Assembly (NCBI GenBank): GCA_037176725.1
Contig: JAZBRS010000026.1
Location: 56,026,501 to 56,090,500 of the forward strand
Origin: Posidonia oceanica
Lineage: Eukaryota > Streptophyta > Magnoliopsida > Alismatales > Posidoniaceae
Direction of reading: 5' to 3'
Length of the DNA: 64,000 nt
This document shows positions 21,880 to 34,760 of the stretch, piece by piece. Each line of letters starts with the position of its first letter. Positions within the stretch are counted from its first letter, which is position 1. The notes under the pieces were generated by a model that worked only from the letters and a program-made list of their open reading frames with translations, was not told where the DNA came from and made no database searches. Made by a program: the position numbers and the translations under genes.

Positions 21880-24784
21880 ATGGCCCAGTACGTTAGTGAG
21901 CCTTCCTTCACTCCTGTCACGGAGGGTGTTTCCATTCCGGCCCCTCCGGTTGCTCCTTCTGTCCCCCTTGTTCCCCCTCCGACGCCAGGGTTTCCTCCCC
22001 TGACGTCTCTAGGTTCTCAGTACGTCCCGGGACAGTGGCAAGCATCTCTTCCTCCGGATCCAGTCGCCGAGTCCATCTTGACGACCGTTACTCGCGTTTC
22101 GGAGACGCCACTGCCCCCTCCATCCCAGAGATATGTCGCTTTCGACATCCCTTCCACCGTCGTTGCGACCTTTGCTGTAGAATCCTTTCCTCCCGGACAG
22201 TCTGTGTCCGTGCCATTCGCTTCTCAACCTTCGCCGGCACTGCACTTCAGCGTTCCCGCTGCCGAGACGCCCGAGGCGCAGTACCAGCACCTGATGGAGC
22301 TTGCCTAGAGACTGCAGGGCATGGCTCTATCAGTTCGTCCTTCCTCTATTTCTGTTGTTCCTGAGGTTCCTCTAAGGCCAGTTCTTGCATCTCATGCATC
22401 GACCTCCAGACCTCCGCCTCGACCATCGTCTCAACTGCTCACGGTTCCGACGATGGGAGCCCGTTTACCGCCTCCTGCTGCACAACACTTAGCACAGCAT
22501 GCTCCACTTCCCCCTGGTGGTCAGTCTTTTGGACCGGCTGGAGCCCAGTACCTCACTGGCTCGCTGTCTGGCACTCCGCCTGTACAGCAACTGGTGCTCC
22601 GTCATCCTACCCCTATCACAGCACAGCACAGCATGGCATCTACTCTTCTCCTCTGCATCAGGTCCAGCATCCTGCATACACTCCTGCATACACAGTCCCC
22701 CAGCACGGATACACCGGCCATCCCGTTGCTCCACCAGGCGACGCTATGGTAGATCCGGAGGAGCACTTAGGTGCGACCCATTCGGCGTATGTGCTCGCTA
22801 CCCCTGCTGATCCCTCTCCTACAGCAGCAATCCCAGACCCCATCAATAACCGGATGGACGTCTTGGAGAAAGCACTACGACTAGTGTAGGGTACTGAGCA
22901 CCAGACCTACCAATTCCGAGACCTCTGCTGTTTTCCAGAGGCGGTACTCCCTCCGAAGTTCAAGATCCCGGACTTCGAGAAGTATAATGGTAGGGGCTGC
23001 CCTGTAGCACACTTGAAGGCGTATTGCGGTGATCTCGCTCAGCTTCAGGCTGACGAGAGTTTGCTGATCCGCTTGTTCCAGAAGAGTTTGACCGGGCCGA
23101 CACTCAAGTGGTTTACATCGCTTGATATGTCAGCCATCAAGACTTGGAATGACCTCAGTCAGGCGTTCCTGGAACAATACTCCTTCAACCTCGATCTGGT
23201 CCCAAAGAGGGCGGACTTGATCGCAATCAAGCAGAATTCTGGCGAGTCATTCGGGGAGTACGTCGGCCGCTGGCGCGCCCTTGCCTCTTAGGTTCGAGAT
23301 AGACCCTCTGACGAGGAGTCTATCGAGATCGTTATCAAAGGGGCACAGCCATCTCTTGGAGCTCTGCTTAGCATCCAACCAGTCACTACTTTTGCAGCAC
23401 TCATCAGAGCTGGAGCGTGCGTGGAGAGTTCTCTGTGGAGTGGCAACTTCCCGGCTCTCTCTGCGTTCGCTAAGCAAGCCGCGATTAGCAGTAACAGTGC
23501 CAACAGCAGCACCTCCAACAACAACAACAGCAGCAGCAGCAACAACCGCCCGAAGAGGAAGGATTCGCCGAAACCCGCTGTTGCATTCGTCGACTCCCCT
23601 GCTGTGCCTGTTCGCTTGCCATCCTGGCCTGCCCCAGCTCAGATGGTGTACGCTCCTGCACCTAGGAATCCACCCACACCACACATCACTACCACCGCTA
23701 GACCGGTCTATCCTGCCGCACCGGTTCAGCAAGGCTCATACCAGAGGCAAAGAAGGCCACCCATTGAGAAGCGGAAATTCGCCCCACTGGTGGAACCGCT
23801 CACGGTCATCTTGCCAAAGGTTGCATCGCTCCTGAAGTTCCCGGAGGTTCGTCCGCCGCCAAGTCCTCTGCCGCATTAGTTTAGGGCGGACCTCTTCTGC
23901 AATTTCCATCGAAGCGTCGGGCATTCGACAGACAATTGCTACTCCCTGCGGAACGCAATTCAGGATCTGATCGAATCGGGAACGATTGTGATCGACACAC
24001 ACGAGGCACCGACTCAAGCACACACTCATGCATCTGCACATTCAGTTGTTCCCTCTCATTCTGGCATCATCCACCAACCCCTACCGGAGCACACTTATTC
24101 GGCAAGGGCTGGAACCTCAGGCATCCATTCTGTCTTTCCTTCTGGGCCTGCTACCTCTGTGGTAGACCCTTCTGATCTCATCTCTGATATTTCTGAGCCT
24201 TTTCCTGTCAGTCTCTATCTTGCGGCAGTTGCCGGCTCTGAGTCGGGAATTCACATGATCCGACCGCGTGCCAGGCCGGAGCGCCCTTTCGCGCCCCCCG
24301 CCATGCTCCCTCAGGCTCAATCCCCTGTGCACCTCCTAGCTAGGACCCAGCCTAGTTCCCCCATCCACCTCTTAGGGCGACCTCAGCTACACCTTCTAGG
24401 CAGACCTCAACCTGCCCCAGCCTTCCCACCCCAACAACCATACCCTCTAGAGAGACCTCAGTATCCTGTAGGTCCCCCTATAACCTCTCCTGTGCTCGCA
24501 GCACGTGCCCCAATGGTTATTGACTTAACCTTGGACACCCATCGCGTCCCTTACAGCTACGCCATAGAGATGTGCGCGGAAGTAACGCGATCGGGGAGGG
24601 TTTACAGGCCCCCAACACCGGCAATTAGGCCAAATCACCCTAGACCTATTGTGCCCCTACCCTCTAGCCAACCCGTAGCAGATTCAACCCCGAATCAACC
24701 CGTAGCAAGCCAAATCCCTGCCCAGCCAGTAGCGGCCCAGCTTCCTGCCACTACCCCCTTAGAGCTTGCCCAAACCACCCCTCC
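21880..24784 (+). pseudogene. Element B gag, with stops
   Basis: MAQYVSEPSF starts at 21880. Pro-rich N-terminal part, then the retrotransposon gag capsid domain (LKAYCGDLAQLQADE, LKWFTSLDMSAIKTWNDL), an Asn/Ser-rich stretch encoded by an AAC/AGC repeat (23500-23545), and the nucleocapsid finger CX2HX4HX4C at 23898-23939. Stops: 22306-22308, 22887-22889 and 23289-23291 (each CAG in D) and 23877-23879 (TGG in D). A 5-bp gain near 22625 shifts the frame. Downstream of the finger the frame is open for 878 codons into protease and linker. Gag is the structural protein of the particle. Confidence 0.92.
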
Positions 24785-25700
24785 TGTTGCCAAAAAGAAC
24801 CAGCCTAAGGCAGACTTGACCTCCCAGCTTAAGAAGGTCAAAGCCGACATTTCCATTTGGGACCTAATCCACACCTCTGCCGAACACCGTGAAGCTTTTC
24901 TTCGCGTGTTCCAAGCTGCCCGTGTGTCCCAGTCTATTGAGCCTTCAGCCTTGGAGAGCATGGTTGGGTTGATTGCGGAGCCCCAGGTCATCTCTTTTAC
25001 AAGTGATGAGCTGCCTCCGGCGGGGATTAATCATAACCAGCCCCTATTCGTCACGGTGCAGTTCAAAAACTTTCGCATTCCCCTAACACTGGTTGATAAT
25101 GGGTCAGGCCTTAACGTCTGCCCCTTGCGTACAGCAACCAAGCTCGGATTCAAAGCCGAGGACATCACGCCAGCCGTGAAGGGAATGACAGCTTTTGACA
25201 ACACCCACCATGACGCTCTAGGGATTCTGATTATTCCCCTTGCCATCGGCCCGGTCGTCTTCGATGTAGAATTCTATGTCGTCGACTTGAAGCCGAATTT
25301 CAATCTTCTGCTTGGGCGCCCTTGGCTCCACAAGCATCAGGTCCTTCCCTCGACCCTCCATCGGATGATAAAGTACCGTCGCGGCGATGATGTCATTGTC
25401 GTCATGGCGGAGAACTTTGAGAAGGAGCGGATCGAGGCAGTCTCCCCCGTGTCTTCACAATCTATCCCGTTTGACCCCGAGACTTCTAAAGCTCTATATC
25501 GCGTTAATCGGTGCGAGCCGGTTAACTTCATTCCTGATCTTGAACGTGTCAACTCTTTGGCCGTTCACAGTAACCCCTTTCGAATGGTCGAGAATGTATG
25601 TCACAGGTGGGGTTACATAAAGGGTACACCACTCGGGCGTCACGGCCAGGGGATCGCAGAGCCGATCGTAGCAGTGGAGCGGAGGAAATCTGAAGGCCTC
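24785..25700 (+). pseudogene. Element B aspartic protease region (open frame)
   Basis: It lies inside the longest open stretch of B (23988-26624). A conserved lead-in (QPKADLTSQLKKVKADISIW) precedes PLFVTVQFKNFRIPLTL and the active site DNGS, with the Asp codon at 25095-25097. NFNLLLGRPWLHKHQV forms the second conserved block. The domain itself is intact, but it is only part of a polyprotein frame that is broken on both sides, so I call it a pseudogene segment. It would process the Gag-Pol polyprotein. Confidence 0.9.
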
Positions 25701-27330
25701 GGTTATGAACCTAAGCTCAACGAAGATCACTGCCTTCAGCTCAAGGATCAAGAGCCAGCCATCCCCAGAGACCTCGCTAACTTCACCAGTGCAGGTGTTC
25801 TGGGATCAACTGATGATCAAGCTGCGGTGCCGGCAGAAGATTGGGTCTGCATTGAGGACTATTACTCGGATGAGGAGCAGTCTGGCACAGTAGAGGCAGT
25901 CCCAACCAGCAGCAAGGCAATGATTGGAGCAGAGGCCCCACAGTTAGTATATTCGGCCCCCCCTTTGGCAGAAACAGCAGGCAGCTCAGTAGGCCCTGTG
26001 GCAGAACTGGCAAGCTCTCACTCTTTTGCAGCCACATCAGCTTCCCAAGTACAGTCAGCAGCAGTGCAGGAGTCAGAGACACTCCATCTGGCAGAATCAA
26101 GCATGCTACCAGCGGTCATAGCAACATCAGTGCCACTGTCCCTCTCTCTAGAAGGGAAGTCAATCAATACAGTCAGCAGTGCGGCTCAGCCCGCTTCAGC
26201 AGCCACACCTTCAGGAGTGCAGCCGGTGCAGTCCGCTTCGCATCCTCCTGACAACAAGCAGCAGCTCTCATGGCAAGACCCCATGGCGTTAGAGGCTGCA
26301 CTCTCTCAGTTACGGCCCAATACAAAAGGCCAACTGAGCACCACACTCTCCGGGCCCTTGAGCCCTCCAAAGAGCACCTCTGCTTACTCTCCAACAGTGA
26401 CCCTGGCAGCCTATTCATCTGTGGCACCGCTGACCTGTCTATTTGGGCCTTCTACATCGGAGTTGCCACCATCAGACGCGCCCGTGAACCAGATCATGCA
26501 GATTCCAAGGGCAGCAATCCGTCTTGCAGCCGGGCCAGTGCCGCAGGCCCCCGGTGCCTACTACGTCGACTCCCCCTCGGACGAGGAAGAAGGAGTGGCG
26601 ATAGAAGCCCAGGTCGATTCCTAGATGTCCGACTTAGAGTTGCTTTATCAAGAACAAATCAAGTCGATAGCAGAAGACCTAGCAGAGCACCAAGCTGCAG
26701 AAAGGAAAGGGAAAGTCGTGGTCACAGACCCTCCTCTGCAAGAAGACCATGCCTCTATCATGGTCCTGGAAGAAGACTCAGCAGCGCCGGACTCCCCTAG
26801 ACCAGATGAGCTCATCACTCTCCAACCAGAAGGCGGGTCTAGGTGGTTTGTGCAACACATGCCTCACCGGGGCAGCACAGCGAGTGGCAGTGCCCAGATC
26901 AGCCACCAGTCCGGCATACCCTCCACAAGCACACTAGAAGACTCAGAAGAGGAAGCATCAGCAGTGCAAGCAGCAGTGGTAACAGAGCAGAAAGCAGAAT
27001 TAGTAACAGAGCTGTCAGCAGCCTCAGCAGCAGAACAGTCAGCAGCATCAACAGCAGAATCAGCAAGGCCCTCAGTAGTATCAGCAGAGCACCCAGCAGA
27101 AGCGGTCAGGCCAGAGCAAGCAGTAGAAGGAGTTGCTGGGACGGAGGTCGCGCACCGAGGCTACAAGAATACCCGAGTGAGCGTGACCATCCTGAAGCGT
27201 CACCAGGGCCAAGCAGCAGAACATATACACTCTTTCGACATCACAAGTCCTTCTTTTGAGAAAGAGATCCTCTCGGAACTTATTGCTTATGGAGAGGAGG
27301 ATGATACGGGCATGGATGAGACTGATGAAT
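25701..27330 (+). pseudogene. Element B protease-RT linker
   Basis: About 540 codons in frame with both protease and RT, interrupted by one TAG at 26622-26624 (TGG in D). The linker has an acidic patch (WVCIEDYYSDEEQS), a second acidic patch (YYVDSPSDEEEG) and a region very rich in Ala, Ser, Glu and Gln encoded by a degenerate GCA/GAA/TCA repeat (26940-27125). In Ogre elements an intron lies about here; in this family the stretch is continuous coding sequence that is conserved as protein between B and D. The function is unknown. Confidence 0.8.
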
Positions 27331-28920
27331 CATTGCCCGAGTTCCGGCCCTACGACGACGACCTAGAAGGCCCCAACCTTCATGTTGAAGAAGAAACAGA
27401 GGTTGTCAACATCGGCACAGCTGAGGAAGTCAGAGAAGTTCGTATTAGTGCCCAGCTGTCCACCCAGGCTCGAGCAGAGTTCATCGCATTCCTGAAAGAA
27501 TATGCAGATGTCTTCGCCTGGAGTTACGAAGATATGGTCGGCCTTGACATAGAGGTAGTGGTGCACAATCTGCCCTTAAACCCGGATGCCAAGCCAGTGA
27601 AGCAGAAACTAAGAAGATGGCGACCGCAGTGGCTGCACATGATCAAAGAAGAGATAATGAAGCAGCTCAGAGTCAACTTTCTGAAGGTCGTCCTTTATCC
27701 TGAATGGCTGGCTAACATTGTACCTGTGCCCAAGAAAGATGGCCGAATCCAGATCTGCATCGACTACAGGGACCTGAACAAGGCGAGTCCCAAGGACGAC
27801 TTCCCCTTGCCTCAAATTGACGTCCTAGTCGACAATACAGCGGGCCACAAGATGCTCTCCTTCATGGACGGCTTTTCTGGATACAACCAAATCAAAATGG
27901 CAGAAGAAGACATGGAAAAGACTTCATTCATCACCCCTTGGGGAGTCTTCTGCTACCAAGTCATGCCGTTCGGCCTGAAGAATGCTGGTGCGACCTATCA
28001 GAGGGCCATGACCGCGCTATTCCACGACCTCATGCACCAAGAAGTGGAGGTCTACGTAGACGACATGATTGCTAAAACCAGAGAGCCTGAAGATCACCTT
28101 GCCTGTCTAAAAAAGCTCTTTGACCGTCTACGAAAGTACAAACTGCGCCTGAATCCCAAGAAGTGCGTATTCGGGGTGTCTTCTGGCAAATTGCTCGGCT
28201 ACATTGTTAGCCAAAGGGGGATTGAGGTGGACCCGTTGAAAGCACAAGCCATCGTGGACATGCCACCCTTAGGACTGAAAAAGAAGTCAGAAGTCTGCTT
28301 GGGCGTTTACAATATATCAGTCGCTTTATTACACAGCTTACGCCCATCTGCGAGCCCATATTCAAGCTCTTGAAGAAGAATGCGCAGATTCACTGGAGCG
28401 AGGAGTGTCAGGCTGCATTTGCCAAGATCAAGCAACTGTTGATCAAGCCTCCTGTCCTGGTTCCCCCTACACCAGGGAGACCCTTGCTTCTCTACCTTTC
28501 TACCACGCAGCATTCCATGGGCGCCGTCTTGGGCCAACATGACGAATCTGGTAGAAGGGAGCGCGCCATCTATTACCTGAGCAAGAAGTTTAATGAATGC
28601 GAAGCCAGGTACAGTACACTAGAGAAGACCTGTTTGTCCCTTGTCTGGGCTGCACAGAAACTAAGGCACTATATGATGGCATACCCAGTTCAGCTCTTGT
28701 GCCGGCATGATCCTATCAAGTTCCTTTTCCAAAAGCCGGCCATGGTAGGCAGATGTGCGAAGTGGCAGGTGTTATTGTCTCAGTACGACATCACCATTGT
28801 CACACAGAAATCCATGAAAGGTCAGGCCATGGCAGACCATCTTGCTGACCTTCCTCTGCCTGAATACCAACCCCTCCAGACGCAGTTCCCTAATGAAGAT
28901 ATCCTCTCCGCAATGGAGGG
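27331..28920 (+). pseudogene. Element B reverse transcriptase and gypsy RNase H
   Basis: RT motifs in order: VPVPKKDGRIQICIDYRDLN, FMDGFSGYNQIKM, TPWGVFCYQVMPFGLKNAGA and the catalytic YVDDM at 28053-28067. The frame is open from 26625 to about 28268, where one missing base (relative to D) shifts it. It resumes in the next frame at 28370 with the RT connection and gypsy RNase H (LLLYLSTTQHSMGAVLGQHD, FNECEARYSTLEKTCLSLVW). The enzyme would copy the element RNA and remove it. Confidence 0.92.
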
Positions 28921-29500
28921 CTCTGAGCAGAAAGATCCCGAAGAACAAGAGGAATGGCAGCTCTACTTCGATGGTGCAGTCAACAAAAAGGGCCGAGGCG
29001 TAGGCGCAGTGCTGACCACGCCCCAGGGACAGATGATTCCCTTCGCGAGGAAGCTGACTTTCACCTGCACAAACAATGAAGCTGAATACGAAGCATGCAT
29101 CCTAGGGTTGAAGGTCGCCCTCGAGCACAAGGCGCAGAAGCTGCATGTGCACGGTGATGCCATGCTAGTGATCTCTCAAGTGAACGGCGACTGGAGGACA
29201 AAGGACCCCAAACTTGTGCCGTATCACGAACACCTGCTGGGGCTGATGGAAGAATTTGAGAGCATCTGCTTCACATATATGAACAGAGCGAAGAATGCGT
29301 ACGCAGACGCACTAGCAACTCTGGCATCCTGGCTCACTATACCTGAAGACAGTACAGTAGATGTATCTGTTACTCGCATTGAGCAGCCTGCATATTGCCT
29401 GAGCATAGAAGAGACAGATCCAGCAGAGGAGCAGCCCTGGTATCAAGATATAAAATCTTTCCTGGAGTCTGGCAGCTTTCCTCCTGATGCCATGGCAACA
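28921..29500 (+). pseudogene. Element B second (archaeal-type) RNase H domain
   Basis: The complete domain is open in frame with the preceding RNase H and the integrase: WQLYFDGAVNKKGRGVGAVL (first Asp), NNEAEYEACILGLK (Glu), HGDAMLVISQ (Asp) and RAKNAYADALATL (last Asp). This duplicated RNase H defines the Tat/Ogre lineage. It is the best preserved domain of B. Confidence 0.92.
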
Positions 29501-30071
29501 GACAAGAGAACTCTGGCGCGTCTGGCGTCAAAATATGTGTTGGGGGCTGGGCAGCTGTACAGAAGGTCATATAATCAGATGCTACTGCGCTGCCTGGACA
29601 AATCAAAGGCGGACACGCTGATGCTTCAAGTGCATGCAGGGACCTGTGGCCGGCACATGAACGGCGTCCTCCTAGCCAAGAAGATCATGCTCCAAGGATA
29701 TTTCTGGCAGACCATGGAAGCAGACTGCTGCCGGTTTGTGCGTAAATGCCACAACTGCCAGATCCATGGTAACTTCATCAAGGCCCCTCCACAACAGCTG
29801 CACAACATGTCCTCGCCATGGCCTTTCTCCACCTGCGGGATCGATGTCATTGGCGCCATCCACCCTACTGCTTCAAATGGTCATCGCTACATTCTGGTAG
29901 CGATCGATTACTTTACCAAGTGGGTGGAAGCGGCCTCTTATAAGACAGTCACCGCTGTAGCAACAGAAAAATTTATCAGAAACAATATCGTTGCCCGATA
30001 TGGGGTCCCGCACTCTGTCATCTCTGATAATGGCACAAACTTCAATGCCAAAAGGACTGAGGAATACCTGC
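29501..30071 (+). pseudogene. Element B integrase, truncated by the insertion of element C
   Basis: The zinc-binding N-terminal part is intact (H at the HAGTCGRH start, KCHNC end), followed by the core with CGIDVIGAIHP (first Asp) and VISDNGTNF (second Asp). At 30071 the frame runs into the LTR of element C after TEEYL, before the catalytic Glu. The rest of integrase should resume after the 3' LTR of C, outside the window. Confidence 0.93.
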
Positions 30072-33000
30072 TGTTGACACCCCATTTTGACAGGCTGGAT
30101 CGTTTGGAGCCCTCCGGTGGCTGCTGGACCCGAATCTAGACCCAAATCCACACCTTCCTCTCCTTCTTTCCCTTCAAAACAAGCCCAAACCTGACCTAGG
30201 ATTACCCCCTTTCCCGAACCTGAAAACCCACCAAAATCCATAGGAAAACTCACCCCTGATGACTTAGCAAACCCACCAAAAAGCCTGCAAAATTTCAAAC
30301 CAGACCCCTCCCAAAAACCCTAGGAAACTTAGGCAAAAATACCCTTTTTCTACACCTCAAAACCCCTCCAGAACTTCCTCAAAACCAAACCAAAACTAGA
30401 AACCCTAGACCCCGCACCCGCCAAATTTCACCCCTTTCCGAGACTCCTAAGCCTTCCATTTGCTTGAATTATCGTTTTCTCTCTCCGAGATTATCGTTTT
30501 CTCTCTCCTCTCTCTCTCCTGATTATCGTCTCTCTTTTCATCCCCTTCTTGCCCTTTTTCTGGCTTGACTGTGGGCCCCCTTGGTATTCCTATCCTTTCT
30601 CTATCTTATTCCTATTTTTATTTTATTTTTAGCATTTTCCCTGAATTTTAAAAATCTTTTCCCTCAAACCTATCTCTTTCCCCTTTTATTCTCCTTTTTC
30701 CCCTTTTCTTCTTCTTTTCCTTTTCCCTCTTCTCTCTTTTGCAAAAACCCATAAAAATCCTTAAAAATCTGTAAAACCCCAAAACATAAAAGAAACAAAT
30801 CAGAATTCCAAGAAAAGCAACTAAAAAACATTAAACAAATGATTAAAAACTCAAACTTAACTAAATCAAGCTAAAAAGAAAACCAAGCATGCAAACTAAA
30901 AAATGCAAAACAAACTAAAAGAAAATACTGTAAAATCAAGTAAAAAACTGAAATAAAGTCAGAACCTACCAAAAATAAAAACCCCACTAAAAGAATTAAA
31001 AAACAAACCCTAAAGAGAAGAATTAAAAATCAAACACTAAAACAAGTAATTAAAGGAGGCAAAAGACTTAACCTAATAAACATAAGAAAAAAAAAACATA
31101 AAACTTAATTAAAAAAGAAAAAGAAAATACAGTTGAAAGACGTAAAAACACTTGATCAAACCAGGAAAAGAAAACAACTAAAAAACATCAAGAAGAATTG
31201 ACAAATAAAAAATCAAAAACATAGTTCAAAAGGACTTAAGGAAGAAAAACATAAAAGACTAAAACTAAAAAGCCCAAAACCCTTTCTAATTAATATGAAA
31301 ATAAATCCTAAAAATCCTAATTAACATCCTAAAATACTTAACAAGGAAACACGATTTTAAAAACAATTTAAAAAGATTTAACCAACACTTAATTAAGTGG
31401 AAAATGAATTAACAACAAAGGAAAGCCCTAGAACCCTAATCAAGCCTAAAACACACTAATTAACCTAAAAACAGTCATTAAAAAATCCAATTAAACACCT
31501 AACCTACAACCCAATTCATCTAATATTTTTGTTTATTTTTATCTTATTTTTTCCTATTTCATTTCCCTCCTTCTTTCCATCTTTCTTTCTTTCTTCCTTT
31601 TTATCTTCTCCTTTCTTCCTTATTGGGCTCATCAGCCCGTTTCCCTTTTATTTTTCTTTTTCTTTTCAAACCTCAGCCCAACCCACAGCTACAGTCCTCC
31701 TTCTTCCTCACCCTCTCCCGCGTTTGCAGAGCTACAGTAGTCGCCGCCTGCAGCTCTGCCCCGGCCTGCCACCTCCTGCTCGAGCCGGGCTGGCGTGCGC
31801 CGAAGCGTCCTTGCTCCTGCCATTGCCTCTCCGCGGCATTCAATGGTCTCAGACCTACAAAGCTAAGAGAGGAGTCGTCAGAATTCAGAGCAGGAAAGTC
31901 GGCAGGAATCAGAGCCTGAAACGGGAGGAGAAGAGAGGAGAAAAGAAGAGAGAGTTCACCCGGGAGAGAAAGAGAGCTTTCGAGCGCAATCCCCAGCAAG
32001 AGAGAGAGCCGTTCTTCCTCAGAAATCCATCAAAAAACGCAGACTTCGACCTCTTCCTTCCGCAGCAAACCAACACCCAAAACACCTCCTGAATCCTTCA
32101 GGATTCACCCCCCAATCTCACCCAAGCCTTCTGCAACTCCTCCCTTCCTTCCCACCGAGAAACGAACCCACATTTCGCCTGAATCCACCTGAAATCCAAC
32201 CGGAACCCATCTCGAATCCCTTATGAAATTCCCCACACTCCAGTCCATCACATCCTCTCAGACTCCGCCCCGTTACTCGCCAAGACTCCACCTACCAGAA
32301 GCACCCGGCCTTCGGCCTTCTCCCCAACCACAGGCGAAACCTTCCACCACAAACACCTTGCTCCGGTTCTGTCCAGAACTCGCTCCACCGGCAAACTCCA
32401 CCCACAGTCTCCAGAATCGCAGTTCGACCCTTCAGACCCACTCCCCGAACCTCCAGCTGCCCACCGGAAGCCTCCGCTCGGTCCAGAGGGCGACAACCAG
32501 CTCCCCCGACCTCAGGCGACACCTGCAGCACCCAAAAATCCAACCTTCTTCTCTGGGCCGCAGAACTCCGCTCCGAGCATCCAGGAAGAACCGGAGGACT
32601 CCACGGAGCAGATCTGGGCGATCGCGAGCCGCTGACGACTCCCGCACACTCCGGACAACCGTCGCTGGCATCTGCAGAGCCCACCGACGTCGGGAGCACG
32701 TTCCAGACGCAGGAGAAGGTATTTTCTCCCCCCCTCAGCTCTCCCTCCTTCCTCTTTTGCTTTTCCGCCGCTCAGAAGCAAGCTTCCGGCCCTCCCGCTC
32801 CGTTTTTGACTCGCCGGTCAGACCTTCTTCCCCGGCGACGATCTCCGGCCTTCACAGCGCTCCAGCCAGCAGAACGGCTTCCCGATAGCTCCCGGAGCTC
32901 CGCACGGACGGCAGCAACAGCCTCCGCCGCTCAGCGCTTCCCCAACTCCCCTGTACCGACGGTGGTGAGGACTGGAAGCTCACTACTACAGTACTCCCAC

Positions 33001-33989
33001 CGCCGGCGGCCACTGTTCATTTATTTTCCCAGTTATATAGTTTTTTGTGTGAATATTGCATGTTTAGCTTAAGTTTCCTTATTTTTACGTTCTGGTCCTT
33101 ATATCATTTAAGCTGCTTTGTTTTTAATTTAAAACCATGCTAAATTGCACAAAATATCTGTATTTCTCTGCATTTGCTTTTCAGTCCTTCTACTGTGCGT
33201 TTCAGTTATAAAATTTTATGCTTTAGTCCCTCTGCTTTACATTATTACACTTAGGTCCTGCTGCAAATCAGTTCATTTATATGCATTATCTTTACCATAT
33301 TATATTGCATTCTATGTCCCTGTGTTTTACTGATTTTCCATTTAAGTCTCATGCACTGTAGAAACCTAGGTTTTATTTTTGATTTTTCCATACTGCATTG
33401 CATGTTTTACCTTCTGGCTTTGCATTTTTGCATATAGGTCCATTGTAAATGGACAGTAACCTTTTGGCCTGCATTTTAGCTTATTACATTGCATTTTTAC
33501 CCCTGATTTTTCCAAATATTGCATTTCAGTCCTGTTCCTTGATTCCAAAGCATATTTTCCATATAAAATTGCATATTTGACCCCTGCATGATTTGAATAT
33601 CACACATAGGTCCTTGCATCTTTTGAAAAATCATGTGAAAAGACTGTTTTGCCCCTAAGTTGCATTTTAACTCCTATGCTTGCAAAATTGCATGTAGGCC
33701 CTCCACTTGCATTCCCAGACTCCCCAGGACCCCTGTTTTCTGGAAAATTTGCATTTTAGCCCCTTTCTTTCTTCAAAAATGCTTTTGAACTCCTGTTCTT
33801 TCCAAATTGCTTTTCCTTATCTTTTCTTGCCTTTTGCATGCACTCTGCATTCATCTAGTCTTGCATTTCAGCATCCCCCTTGCATACACTAGGCACTTTT
33901 AACTCCCCTTCACTTGGGAGGACCTACAGCACACCCCTAGGACCTCCTGAACACCTAGATCTGTTCTTCTCCCCTATTCTGGCCCTTCT

Positions 33990-34125
33990 ACCTTGAAGCT
34001 GCGATATCTTTCAATCCGACCGTTGGATCTCCTCGAGTAAGCTGCCCAAGCGACCGCAGCGAAGCGCTCTTCAGTATGGACCAAGCAAATCTCCGATCAG
34101 ACTCCCGGATCTCCAGGTATATCCT
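33990..34125 (+). promoter_or_regulatory. Conserved LTR block with 41-nt mini-ORF and donor-like site (LTR C)
   Basis: The ATG at 34076 runs 41 nt to 34116, directly followed by GTATAT, the same spacing as in LTRs B and D. Confidence 0.5.
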
Positions 34126-34165
34126 CCTGAACCCCTGCACTACATTCATTTGCATGCCATTTGCA

Positions 34166-34760
34166 TCGTTTTGCGTGCCTTTAGTTTTCTCGCCTCGTTT
34201 TGCGTGCAGTCTTGTTTTCTCGCACCGTTTTGTGTGCCGCTTCTTTGTCTTGCACCGTTTTGCGTGCCCTTTAGTTTTCTCGCCTCGTTTTGTGTGTAGT
34301 CTTGTTTTCTTGCACCATTTTGCATGTCGCTTCTTTGTCTTGCACCGTTTTGCGTGCCCTTCAGTTTTCTCGCCTCGTTTTGCGTGCAGTCTTGTTTTCT
34401 CACACCGTTTTGCGTGCCGCCTCTTTGTCTTGCACCGTTTTGCGTGCCCTTTAGTTTTCTTGCACCGTTTTGCGTGCTTTCAAGTTTTCTCGCTCCGTTT
34501 TGCACGCCGCTTCTTTGTCTTGCTCCGTTTTGCGTGCAGTCTTGTTTTCTCGCTCCGTTTTGCGTGCCGCTTCTTTGTCTTGCACCGTTTTGCGTGCCCT
34601 TTAGTTTCCTCGCCTCGTTTTACGTGCAGTCTTGTTTTCTTGCACCGTTTTGCGTGCCCTTTCGTTTTCTCGTCTCGTCTTGCGTGCCCTTGTTTCTCTT
34701 GCCCGATTTTGCGCCCTTCTTTCGTTTTCCGCACCATTTTGCGTCCTTGTTCCGTTCCTT
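34166..34760 (+). repeat. 30-bp tandem array in LTR C with 90-bp higher-order pattern
   Basis: CGTTTTGCGTGC words recur every 30 bp (34168, 34197, 34227, 34257 and so on). Three unit types alternate (CCTTTAGTTTTCTCGC, CAGTCTTGTTTTCTCG, CCGCTTCTTTGTCTTG), giving a 90-bp higher-order repeat, longer and more regular than the arrays in B and D. Confidence 0.9.

Larger units (their letters stand above)
14742..30071 (+). mobile_element. Element B: Tat/Ogre-type retrotransposon, 5' LTR to mid-integrase
   Basis: The order is 5' LTR (14742-20551), primer site, leader, gag, protease, linker, RT, RNase H, aRH, and the first part of integrase, where it is cut by the LTR of element C at 30072. The rest of integrase, the DUF7745-like ORF, the 3' region and the 3' LTR should lie beyond the right end of the window. 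B sits in the leader of A. It has at least five premature stops and two frameshifts relative to D, so it does not encode a working polyprotein. Confidence 0.93.
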
